Of a stretch of DNA of 64,000 nt, positions 24,000 through 34,799 are shown in pieces. This stretch comes from Annona cherimola. Taxonomy: Eukaryota; Streptophyta; Magnoliopsida; Magnoliales; Annonaceae. A model generated the notes under the pieces. That model saw only the letters and a list, made by a program, of their open reading frames with translations. It ran no database searches and had not been told where the DNA came from. Made by a program: the position numbers and the translations under genes. Positions within the stretch are counted from its first letter, which is position 1; each line of letters opens with the position of its first letter. The stretch lies in NCBI GenBank assembly GCA_030490835.1, contig CM059974.1, positions 3,107,501-3,171,500 on the forward strand, written 5' to 3'.

Positions 24000-24205
24000 A
24001 ATGATTTACATGTTGAAAAACAATTTTAAAATTATTATTTACATAAAACTATTTTTATTACGTTGAATTCATACCATTTTCAAATGAATCCATACACATG
24101 TCCAATTGGGATGAAAATTGATATGATAATAGAATACATAATTTTAAATATAATGGGTGGAGTAAATTATAATTTTATGATCATAGAAGGCCCGTTTTGA
24201 GGTAA
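24000..24205. mobile_element. Remnant of the 59635-60004 foldback family
   Basis: ATTGGGATGAAAATTGATAT, GAATACATAATTTTAAATA, AATGGGTGGAGTAaATTAT, TTTATGATCATagaaGGCCC and the preceding TTATTTACATAAAACTATTT align in order with the right arm of the foldback at 59635-60004. Identity is lower and one end is missing. Confidence 0.7.
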
Positions 24206-25830
24206 CTTGAATATTTCACACACACATATATATACATGTTTCTCGTGCACACATATATGACATAATCCGAGGATGATGCATATATACGTGTGTCATATGG
24301 TAGATCAGGAATATCATTAATTTTCCTTACTAAATTACATTAATTTGACTTGAGATAGAGATGCTTCGTGGCATGTTAAAGGAAGACCCTTAAAGCCTAC
24401 GTAATTATAAAAGGAAGATGACGATAGCTGATTGGTGAGGGTAATGTAAAGGAATAAAGGTAAAAAATGAGGATTAGACCTATGCGAAGACAGCCCCTCA
24501 TCGTAAAAATTAAAATGTGTACGATATGGTAAAAGCCGAAATTTTGATTAAAATAATAAAAATAATGGGTAAATTAAGATATACTTGACTTTTTCCATAG
24601 AAAAAAAGGAGATATACTTCACTTTGAAAATGGTGTAATTGACTAAAAATATCTTTCTTGTTTATTAAATATAAAAGGGACTTGGCTTTTATAGAACTGA
24701 TTTTTATAAGTGAATTCGTGAAATCTTTCCATTTGGGCCCACTATGATTATTATTTGAAATTCATTACATTTAGAAATAAGAATTATTTGTTTTATTTGG
24801 GAAGAAAGTTTCATCAAATCAGTTAGTTAATTTGCATTGGCACCATCTTATAAAAGAATAAAATGGATGTAATAAAATTCTTAATTTATATATATATATA
24901 TATCCATTTCAAAGACATTACTTCAAAATCTAACATGTAAAATATTCTTCCAACATAGATAAGTAATTTTGTGAATTATTATAATAAATCTTCGAATGGA
25001 TCCAAATTACGATTTTTATATGTATTTATGTCTTTGGCTAGGTGCAAACCACGTAGACTCTGATTGAGTAATTTTTAATATTATAATAAAATAAATGTTA
25101 TTTAATATTATAATAAAATAAATGATATTAAATAAATTGGTCCCTCTTCTAGTTACATATAGAAGTAGTACTGTATAACTCTTTTCGATATTAAAATTTT
25201 GATATTTGATTTAATTCAGTTATTTTTTGTTTAGCTTGGTGACGAAGTTTCATCAAAACCATATGTGTGCATGAGATATATTTGTTGAAAAATAATTATA
25301 CTTTTGTGTAAATTATAGAAAATGATTAAATGCATTTACGTATGGGTTAGAATGTAGTAATACTTTAAAAATATAATAACACTTTATAGAATTATTTATC
25401 TATAAAAAGATACTCAGACGGTTTACTTGTTAAAAATATAACTTTAAAATTAACATCTAATTAACAACAAAAAGTTTTATTGTGTTGGTTTTATATATTT
25501 GTAAATGGGTCATGCGCATGATACTTTAGAATAAATTTTTCATTAAGCATCATCAGATTAAAAATGAAAGGTATTACGTAGAGGCGAGGTTTCCTAGAAG
25601 CAAGTCCCTAAATAAAGTGACTAAATTAGATTTAATTTGGTAGGTTCCTTCGGAAAAAAATTTGGTGAACCCAGTTATATAAGACCGTTACTTCCGCTGT
25701 TGCAAGGGTCCTACAAAAAAGAAACACAAAAGGAAATATAAATGTAACTTATTTGCTGTTTTATATGAGTGGAAAGCGACCTAAATCTCATATATGGTTA
25801 AAACGTAGATTAATTAGTTATTTTTTTCCA
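24206..25830. other. Intergenic, AT-rich, no gene
   Basis: Contains a (TA)n stretch near 24887-24902 and a two-unit tandem repeat (TAATATTATAATAAAATAAA) at about 25075-25130. No coding region or RNA gene is recognised. Confidence 0.4.
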
Positions 25831-25831
25831 C

Positions 25832-25955
25832 TGGGGTGGTGCCTTAGTGGTCAAAGACCGGCGCCTGAGTTAGATGTCCTTCGTTCGAATCTTGAAGAAT
25901 TTTGGTGTTGAGGTTTATTCTCTTTGAAGTTTCCGTGGGAGCGTCCACCAAGTTA
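25832..25955 (+). mobile_element. tRNA-derived SINE-like copy
   Basis: GGGGTGGTGCCTTAGTGGTC resembles an A-box region and CGTTCGAATCTTG a B box 32 bases further on. The body continues TTTATTCTCTTTGAAGTTTC and GAGCGTCCACCAAGTTAGTA, shared with a fragment at 12740-12810. A weak direct repeat (TTAGTtATTTT / TTAGTATTTTA) may be the target duplication. It lacks a full tRNA fold, so it is called a SINE and not a tRNA gene. Confidence 0.6.
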
Positions 25956-26764
25956 GTATTTTAATAATAATTATTAAAAAATTAAAATTTTAGTTAGATA
26001 CTTATAAGAATATCTCATAAACTGAATGCACTATCAGTTAAGATACTGTAATATATAATAAAAAATAGTTTTTTTTTTTGCTATTTGGATAAAAGATAAT
26101 GAATGGAGAAACAAAGAAACTTTGAGGCATTTTGCAAATTAGATCGACTCTACAACTTTGTTCATTTGGACCATTGAAAAATTCAATTTTAGGCCGACAT
26201 TTGTGATGAATCAAAATCTAACTCAAAAATTCTTTTAGAATAATATATCTTATTAGAAACTAAGTTTTCTCAATTAAAGACATCTTTAGGCAGCCAGCCA
26301 GCATGCGAAGAGCGCGGATGACAAAGAGTCCTGCCTCCATCGTGAAGAATCTTAACTTCAAATTCCAGTTTGGAGAGTTTATCTTCCGTTTTTTTCATAG
26401 CAATGTCCTCGTAGTTACTCTGTTAGCAACATTATTGGATTTTCAAGATAAGAAAGATGTTCCTAGGTCCATCTGAAAAAATGTATAAAAGCGACATCAT
26501 AAAATTTTTTGAACTTTCAATTTTAAAAAGTTTCACCTATCTCATACTCACACCATATAGAAAACAGTACAATATGGTATGCGAACTAAATAAAGTTTAA
26601 GTCCATGAAATTTTTTTTATAAAGATAAAGCATATGAAGCTGTTACTTAAGCTAACTAACATTTCATTGTATAGGATCATTGTACATTCTTAATTTACAC
26701 ATGATTATAAATGAAAAATGATTTTGTTAGTTCGGGGTAAGTAATAGATTACTTAGCTCACTTC

Positions 26765-27050
26765 AAAAAATTTATTAATTTTTTTTTACTTTTTTTTCGT
26801 ACGATTGTTTATCTAAATGTATTTAAGATATAAATCAAATTTTATCATTTTAAAATATGTGTATATATATTTTCAAAAGATTTTTAAATACGAGGGTATT
26901 TAAGCCATTTTCAATGGTTGAAAAGGACTAAAATAATCACTATGTTTTAAAATATAAAAAATATATACATATATCCAAAATAGTAAAATTTGGTTTATAT
27001 CTTAAATACATTTATATTAACAAGTTTACGGGAAAAAGTAAAAGAAAATT
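26765..27050. mobile_element. Foldback MITE remnant (family E)
   Basis: Inverted arms TATTTAAGATATAAATCAAA and TTTGGTTTATATCTTAAATA surround a centre containing TTTAAGCCATTTTCAATGG. Same core layout as 21425-21760 and 27334-27758. Non-coding. Confidence 0.65.
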
Positions 27051-27333
27051 AAATAAGTTTTTTGAATAAGTTATTATCTAGTCATGCTTAGCTTGTACGA
27101 ACAAGATCACATCTCATTATAAATATTTTAATTCAATCAATAATTTAATTGAAATGATTTTTATTACCATGTAGTTTGAATATCTTACAAACTTATTAAG
27201 AAATTAGACGAAAAGACGAGGAGAGACGGCGGGTAGCCGAGAAATCCGTTTTTCCGGTTAACGGTTAGAAGCTGAAGTGCATCAACTTGCATTATATAAA
27301 CGCGCAAGTGATGTGATTTGCGGTGCACCATCG

Positions 27334-27758
27334 AAGCTTAGGAACCCAATCGTATGCACCCGGGTGCATTCGGCCTCAGTGCACCCGGGTGCACTGTACC
27401 TATTTTTTTTTTTTTTTTTTGAAATTTTTTTCATACAATGGTTAATCTAGGTTTATTTAACATATGTATCAATTTTTACTATTTTTGGAGACTTTTAGAT
27501 ATTTTTTTTAGATTTTTAAAAATCAGGGGCATTTTCGGTAATTTTAAATTACGGAAAATGCCACTGATTTTTAAAAATCTAAAAAAAATATCTAAAAATC
27601 TCCAAAAATAGTAAAAATTGATACATATGTTAAATAAACTTATATTAACAGCTTCATGAAAAAATGTTCAAAAAAAAATAAAAAAAAATAGGTGCAATGC
27701 ACCCGGGTGCACTGAGGCTGAATGCACCCGGGTGCATACGATCGGGCTCCCCAAGCTT
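27334..27758. mobile_element. Near-perfect 425-bp foldback MITE (family E)
   Basis: Both ends are AAGCTT. The left arm (ATCGTATGCACCCGGGTGCA, GTGCACCCGGGTGCACTG) pairs with the right arm (CAGTGCACCCGGGTGCATTG complement, TGCACCCGGGTGCATACGAT) through a T-rich/A-rich block to a centre at about 27546 (GGTAATTTTAAATTACGG) with almost no loop. CCCGGG palindromes occur twice in each arm. Few mismatches separate the arms, so it is either young or maintained by gene conversion. Transcribed, it would make a hairpin of ~200 bp. No protein is encoded. A flanking target duplication is not obvious. Confidence 0.88.
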
Positions 27759-27762
27759 ATCC

Positions 27763-27782
27763 CTCCCTCCCTCCCTCCCTCT
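27763..27782. repeat. (CCCT)n microsatellite
   Basis: Five tandem CCCT units sit between the foldback and the next hAT element. Confidence 0.85.
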
Positions 27783-27811
27783 CTTTTTTCTTTTTTTTTC
27801 CGAACTCCAAG

Positions 27812-28357
27812 CAGGGGTGTTAATGGATTGGGTTAGACAGGTCAAAGTCTAATACTAATCCTAATCCATTTAAAATATTACAACACTAGTCCGTTTATTA
27901 ATTCATTTTAAAAATCTCAACTTTAACCCATCTACAACTAATTTAATAAATAGGTGGTGGGTTATATAGCAAACGGCCTGAGAGCCTAGACTTTAGCAGA
28001 CAATGATCTAATAGGGAAAGCTGAGAGTGTTTTCGGTGTAAGAAAAATGAAAATAGAACAGTACCTAGAAAATAGAATTAGAGCAATAGCAGAAAAAAAA
28101 ATTAATTGAGAAAGGAAGACTTAACAGGGAAAAATAATCAAGGGGTTTATATTTATATATATAACTTTAATTGGTTAAACGAGTTACTAAATGGGTTGGC
28201 GGGTTATAAAATCTCAACTCTAATTTATTTATTTAATTAAATGGTTGAATGAGTTGATGGATCATAACTCATTTATTCAAAAATTTCAAATCAAACTCAT
28301 TTATAAACGGGTTGGACGAGCGAGTTAACAGATTGATCATGACCATTAACACCCTTG
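27812..28357 (+). mobile_element. Non-autonomous hAT element, family B copy 1
   Basis: It starts CAGGGGTGTTAATGG and ends CCATTAACACCCTTG. The interior includes GAGAGTGTTTTCGG, AAAAATGAAAATAGAACAG and AAAAATAATCAAGGGGTTTA, shared with 59252-60262 and, inverted, 39436-40045. The flanking 8-mers (ACTCCAAG, CTCCCGAG) match only partly, so the target duplication is eroded. No transposase is present. Confidence 0.8.
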
Positions 28358-28385
28358 CTCCCGAGTATCCGGTCAAAAGTCATTT

Positions 28386-28407
28386 ACTCTCTCTCTCTCT
28401 CTCTCTC
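28386..28407. repeat. (CT)n microsatellite
   Basis: About eleven CT units in non-coding DNA. Confidence 0.85.
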
Positions 28408-28799
28408 ATCCCTAGTAGTGCTAATCAAGTCCAAAAAGCCTACATAGTTTAATTAATTAGGAAAGGCCTAATTTTATCCTTTCCATCCTCCCAAATTATC
28501 CAATTTATGGGAAATTTGGTAATCTAATTACGTCTCTATTCCACACATTTTGTAATAAATGATTTAATATATTAATTATTTAACGGCCCTACTTTTTTCA
28601 TTTTTATCCTTATATTCAATTCATTTTTCACATTAATTTCCTTGTTTATACCCATCGCATTGCATTATTTTTGCACTTTTTAAAAATATTTTTCCTTAAC
28701 TTTACTACTTTTCCACATTACCACGTGTTTTATGTAACCCAATTTATTTTTATACCTTTGAGGAATAGAAAATTTGATCCGTCCATTATATTTAATATC

Positions 28800-29025
28800 A
28801 TTTATATTATTATGAAAATCTTTTAATTGTCTAGTATTATTTTATATATCTACAAATATATAAAATCAACAAAATAAAATTATTTAATACTAAATATTAA
28901 TTTTAAAATTATATTTTCAACATCCAAGTTATACTTTTTTTGGATCTTTAACATCTAGATTATATAAATATAATTCTGATGTGCACAATAATTTTATAAA
29001 ATATTCTTACATTTTAATGCATCTG
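28800..29025 (+). repeat. Dispersed AT-rich repeat, copy 2
   Basis: Colinear with 7495-7735: GTCTAGTATTATTTTAT, ACAAATATATAAAATCAAC, TTTAATACTAAATATTAATT, CAACATCCAAGTTAT and TTTTATAAAATATTCTTACA. It has a ~20-base extra segment. Type of element unknown. Confidence 0.5.
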
Positions 29026-32000
29026 TGAATAGATCTAAATATTTTTTTTAATAATCCATACGTGAATAATATATGGTTAAGTGAATGTGGCCGGGATACA
29101 TTTCGCTTCTTAGCTAAATAAATTATGATGAATACAATGAGTAAAGTGAGTTTCCTATCAACTGCCAAATGTCAAAAATAGAGAGGTTGCGTGTAACCGT
29201 TAGCTGCCATATGATTAGCAGTTGGAATGAAATGAATGCTGTAAGTGGTCCATGTTTTCACACGTTTCGAGCTCCTCGGCCTCCACATGTCAATCTGGGA
29301 AGAAGCTGCGGAGCCCCCGAGCACTCTTTTCTCATGGTCCCTGGCCTAGCTCTTTCCTCTTTGCCTCTTTCAGACATGAACAGACCCCCCCATGATAGCT
29401 TGTCTCTCAGATGTGGGAATGGATCAAATCACAACACCCACGCGTGGGTTTAGTTGTTGGTTAATCAGATTCTAATCATATATACACCTTCAACGCATGA
29501 ATCATAAGAAGCACTGCATTTATACCAACCCAAACAACAGCAGCAAATATTTCAACGAATTAAAGATAAGAAGCTAATGGGCAATGCAATGAACGGGGTG
29601 GTGTTTCTTTCGATTTGGGAGAGAATGTACATCGGTTAGCTTTTGGCATCAGCTGATCAATAGCTATACAAGAGTGAAGACCCACTTTTTCAAAAAAAAA
29701 AATTTCCCTTTTCCATCATTATCATCGTCGGCGTGGAAGCTGTAAAGGCCTGCATCATGTCTTTTCTCTTTTTTACTGGCGAATTGAGGAGGTCGCCATG
29801 ACAAATCAATTTCCTTTTTCTGATTCCTTCCTAAGAAACTTCATCGTTTACAGTTTTTACTGGGAACTCTCAGCTTTTCCTAACAAATTGGGAGGTAACA
29901 TTGGAAACCAATTTCCGTCTACTGAGTCCTTTATGGGAAATGGATGAGGAAAGGGAAAAACAGGTTTTTAATGCTCCATTTCAAATGTACAGATATTGTT
30001 TACTTTGAACCTAGCAAATTCTGCTAATACTTACAGGTCCCTTAATTTTGTCTCTTTGGACCAGATTAGCTTTATAGAACTCAAACTTTTGTATGTTCCT
30101 TTGTTGAGGTGTATGATCATACCCTTAACATCATGTTATATTGGTTTCTTAACCGATTTTGTAATCAATCAGTAAATGACAAAAGCGACAGTAAATTTAA
30201 TATATAGCTGGGAAAAATCAAAAGGAAAAAATGACGCAAAGGTTAATTATTTGTTGACATGTCTATCTGGGAAATGTATCTAAAAATTTGTAAATGATGT
30301 TCAAATTTTTCAATACATTCGATGGAAAATGACAGGTAATGAACTTTCATTTCCAGAGCTTCTATGTAAAACAAGAACCTAATTGGAAGGAGAGCGAAAC
30401 ATGAGAATCCATAATTTTCCAATTCTTTAAGGTAGAGGACAGATGGAAATCAAGATCAAAATCTATAACTTGCCCGGAAAATAAACATAGTGGTTGATAG
30501 GTGATGTTAGCTTGTATAAAAAATATTTTCTAGAAGTTGAATGAACTAGATCTCATTAAAGAATTAGAAAAGGCTTCAGATAATAGCTAGTCATTTTGTG
30601 GTTAATATTAGAGACAAATCCAAACCCGTTTATTAAATACAGAATGGAGAAACCCACTTGGGCACTTTCCCTATTATCAAATTGTAATTATTAAGGCACA
30701 TTATATATACACAGTTGCAACCCCAAATTATAATAATTTGGAGCACTTGTTGTCTGGTTGTCATGGAGAGCATCCCACCATCCTTATTCTGAGAACTTGA
30801 ACAATTGCGACGCCATAAGAAATAAAAAAAGGGGGGAATTGCATCCTAAAAAGCCGTACCGACAGTAAGGGGTATAGCACTTGAATAATAAAGCAAAAAA
30901 TGCGAATGATAGTCCCCAATTGATTACTGGTACAGTGCACTTTGGACTTGGGCTGATGACAACAACTTTCTACCACTCAAGTTGGAAATCCATCCCCACC
31001 AAAGTGGCTTATTTTTAATCCAAAGGCCATCTTCGAAAGACTGTACAGGCTTCTGAATTCATGAAAAATCCAAAGATCTAAAGAAGATCAACAGCTTAAG
31101 CTAAAACACATGAGTCACATATACAAAATTTAAAGTACGAATCAAAAGGACCTTAATTAAACGAGCAGATCACGCGTGCATATGTCAATGTTGATAGGCA
31201 AGCATCTTAAATAAATGGGAGAGAAAAGCAGGGTGGAATCTTGCAGCTTTTCAAAATGATTGGCAGTTCAGTGGCACCCAAGAGGTATTGTACGATGCCA
31301 TTCAGAGTGTTTTGTATTCATTACTCAAAAGTGGTAAGTTCCAATTCTCCTATTTCCTGTTCACCGTCAATGGTGAGAGTGGTTAGAACAGCAAGAGATT
31401 TTCTTTGCTTGATTTTTTGAACCTAGTGCGAGTGCAGCCGTAGAAATTCTAGCATTGTGGGGACATTGCAGGCCCATCAATGTCATTTCGTTAAGTTGGA
31501 TAAAGGAAATCTTCTCGTTTCTTGTAGAAAAAGCAGGGTTTACCATTTACAGATTTATGAGGAAGGAAAGCAGAAAGTCTACCACAAATGCGTTTTTCTT
31601 TGAAAAAAAAAAAATTCTATTGGATAATGATTAAGGATATTTGCCATATTCGCGACATTATCATGATAATGCCCCCTCTTAGTTTCTGCTGTTGTCATAG
31701 GTGAAACTAAAACCATAAAAGTTCGAATACTTGAAGCCAGGAAGTGGGCTCCTAACTTAAAACTGATTAGCTTAAACATATCCAAACAAAGAAATTTGGC
31801 ACTGACCATATCTTATCTCTCTAGGGAGATTGGAGATTCCAGAGTTAAATTCAAGTGATTCCATTTAGATATTCATTTTCGTTAGCTTCCCAACCGCACA
31901 GAATGTGACCTCCAAGTTGGGTTGAGCATGAATCCGAAAACCCGAGCAGCATTTGCAGGGATACGAGAATTGATGGTCTGTGAAAAAGATGGCCATTGAT

Positions 32001-34660
32001 TCTCACCAGTCATTTAATTTCTAATGCACATGCTCTTCTAATTATCATGGATTTGGCGTCTTCGTATCAGTCATGCTCATGACGAATGAATCCTAACTGG
32101 TAGTAGGAGTATGGATCCAGGAATGGCCATTTGAAACAGCAACATGATGAAAACATGGATATTCACCACTTGGGAGGGTTTTGCATCTCCTCCATAAACG
32201 ATGGAGCCAAAAATCGGATTAATTACACCGAAGCATTGGGAATCTTCTTGCAAACAACAAGTGGAATGATGAAGTCACCCGAGGTTTGCCGACATTGAGG
32301 TAATTAATAATATACATGGGGCTTAGAGACTACCCACGTAGAGAATTTCATATAAATTTTATTTTTCAAGGTATGATCTGAAATATATTTATTATGAGCC
32401 TTGTTTCCATCATCATCACCATCTCACTACCCTGTGGAAAGAGTTCACCTTTAATTTACAACTATACATATATACTGATCATCTCTGCATTCAAGCCAAA
32501 CTTCATTGTAGCTACCAAGTTGAGCGTTGGCGTTCAAAAGCACAAGATTAAAAACAAAATAAAAGCATTTCCCTCCCCAGCATTTTGCAAATTTGTAAAT
32601 TCATTCATAACTATTGGTTTGGCCAAAACACCCCCCATTTATGAATTTTATTTGCAAAAACACCCATGTTATCACTGGATTTCATTGTGGTTGAAAATCC
32701 TAATAAGCATTGAGTACATTTGCAAACAAAGTGCATAAGTGGAGATGTTTTTTGCAATATAAATAGTTGTTTGGGGGGAAATTGCAAAACCACAAAAAGG
32801 TGAGGCAAACGCAAATAGCCGCCCAAAAAATGATAAAGCATTGCATTTTACAAAAGCGATCATAAGCTCCTAGCATATGGACATAAGTTTAAATAAAAAG
32901 GGATTTGATGGTTGGGAGAAAAATGAATGAAAAGGGAAAGGCAAATCCAATGGTCCTTACAGGCGCTCCTCTTTTGTAAGTTGAAATGGATGATTCATGT
33001 GATAAAGAAAATCACGAGCTAGCTTTCTAGTAAGCAGTCTAGACACACTGATCATGCCAAGCAAAAAGCAGGTTATTCCATCCAGGCAATGACGGCAAAA
33101 GCTCACAGGCCAAAAAAAATATTGGGGGAGAAAAGAATACATATGCAGTGGGATCGTGTACGCTACAGAAATTCCATTAGCATTATGAAAGTCCAGACAA
33201 CGTGACGTGTGGTTGTTTCATACCAAATTCAAGGTCCAATTAATGATCGCCCAAGACAAAAAAGCAAATCTACCAAGGATTGGAGTTTCAAACTTTCATA
33301 CTCGTGAATTGCTCATTGACTCATTGAAAATTACTTATTTTGAAAAAAAAAAAAAACAAATATTCCTATTTTTTTAAAGGTGGTCTGCCATCACACAAAG
33401 AGATTGTATTATGCCAACTTGTTAGCCCAAAACAACACTGCTGATAAAGTGGTAATGGGGTGTGGCTCATGCTGCTAAAGACCAGAATCTCTCTACGATC
33501 ACGTGTTTGCTGTCACAAGTGCAGCCATTGGTATTCTTTTCTTTCTTTCCAACCACTTTTTTTGGAGTGCCAAAGCATCGTTAGAATAAAACAAGCCGAG
33601 TGAGGAGACAATTAGGGCATGTGTCCAATTTGATGATGCTCAATTAGCCTTTTAGACATTGCAATTTAATCTTTCCCTTGTTGCAAAAAGGTTCAGAGCA
33701 CATGGAAAGACTATTGAAGTCTTCCTCTCAGTTAGGATTGCAGTGAAAATTGTCAATGAAGGAGCTTTTGGTTGTTTGAGGGGAATAGTACTGAATACCT
33801 GCCTATTTGAGATTTTTCATATTTTAGTTCTGGCATTTGACTTTCCAGCCTAAACCAGGGCATTTTTTCACAAAAAATTAAATAAACTCGCCAATTAATT
33901 TTTTTTTTTTTTTTTTAAAAAAGCGTGAATTTCTGGCCAATCTCCTCCAAAGCATGCTGCTAGTTTGAAGTGTTTTTGTAAGTTACACCTGAGCATCAAA
34001 TTGCAATATGGTTGGAGCACTCAATTTCTTTTATTTGGCAACAAACCGTCATATGATCATGGGTATACTCAATGGGCAACAATTCAATAGAAACCCATTC
34101 TTTGTAAAAAATTAACATATTTTGAGAATGAATATATTACCAATATTTTTTTCCAATATATAGCATATAAATAGTACATAAAAGTTTCTGATACATGGGA
34201 CTTCTGGAATCATATATAAAATGCATATGGATAAACATGATAAATGATTTGGATTTTGAAAACAACATTTTAAAATTTAGAAAACAAGAGGCTGCATGGA
34301 GATGTCCATGCAGCCGTACTGAATTTGCAACAAAGATTCTTGCTAGGTTTTGTTAGGTTCCCTGTGCATCTTCTTTGATACTATTCCAGGAGGCTGAGGA
34401 TGAAGGATATCACAAACGTGAAGAATTGCTTGTACTTCCTTTCTTCAGTTTTTGTAAAAATTTATTATGGGAGAAATTGGCATGGATATAAGTCAAAGTT
34501 GCTTGGATATTTTATCATCAAGTTTGCTCGCAGTGATTATGCCAGAATCAATAACAAAATAACTATTTTTTTGTTGCAAGAAGTTACGTCTATCATAATC
34601 TAGAATAAATTTTGAAGAGCAATAATTAACAATTACCGTCTACAGTTAGTGTTTTTCTTT
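29026..34660. other. Long intergenic stretch, no gene recognised
   Basis: I find no coding region with a recognisable domain or splice structure. Bases 29230-29450 are noticeably more GC-rich than their surroundings and hold a 94-codon frame (29169-29453) without known motifs. A diverged ~100-bp direct repeat (CAATTTCC..TGAtTCCTT) occurs at about 29790 and 29890. Bases 32590-32865 show partly inverted GCAAAAACACCC / GGGGGGAAATTGCAAAA motifs of a possible foldback element. Confidence 0.4.
34291..34316. repeat. Short perfect palindrome (11-bp stem)
   Basis: GGCTGCATGGA and TCCATGCAGCC are perfectly complementary, separated by 4 bases (GATG). It is isolated in non-coding DNA and no T-run follows, so a terminator-like role is not supported. 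Confidence 0.7.
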
Positions 34661-34671
34661 TTCTTTCTTCT

Positions 34672-34795
34672 TGCTCTTTTTTTACATTGCAACTTTGTAT
34701 TACAAGGAGACAACACCACTATTGGACTTTGAAGCCGGGATCTCGCACTCATGCACCCAATATGATACCACTAGGCTGAGCCCTTGTTCACCCTT
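34672..34795 (-). mobile_element. tRNA-derived SINE-like copy (minus strand)
   Basis: On the minus strand, AGGGCTCAGCCTAGTGGTAT resembles an A-box region and GAGATCCCGGCTTCAAAGTCC a degraded B box. The body runs AATAGTGGTGTTGTCTCCTT to GTTGCAATGTAAAAAAA, a short A tail. I found no clear target duplication. Confidence 0.5.
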
Positions 34796-34799
34796 CGAC

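Noticed and set aside
29169..29453. 94-aa frame in a GC-richer patch
   Set aside because: No domain, no start context, no splice partners; kept only as part of the intergenic note.
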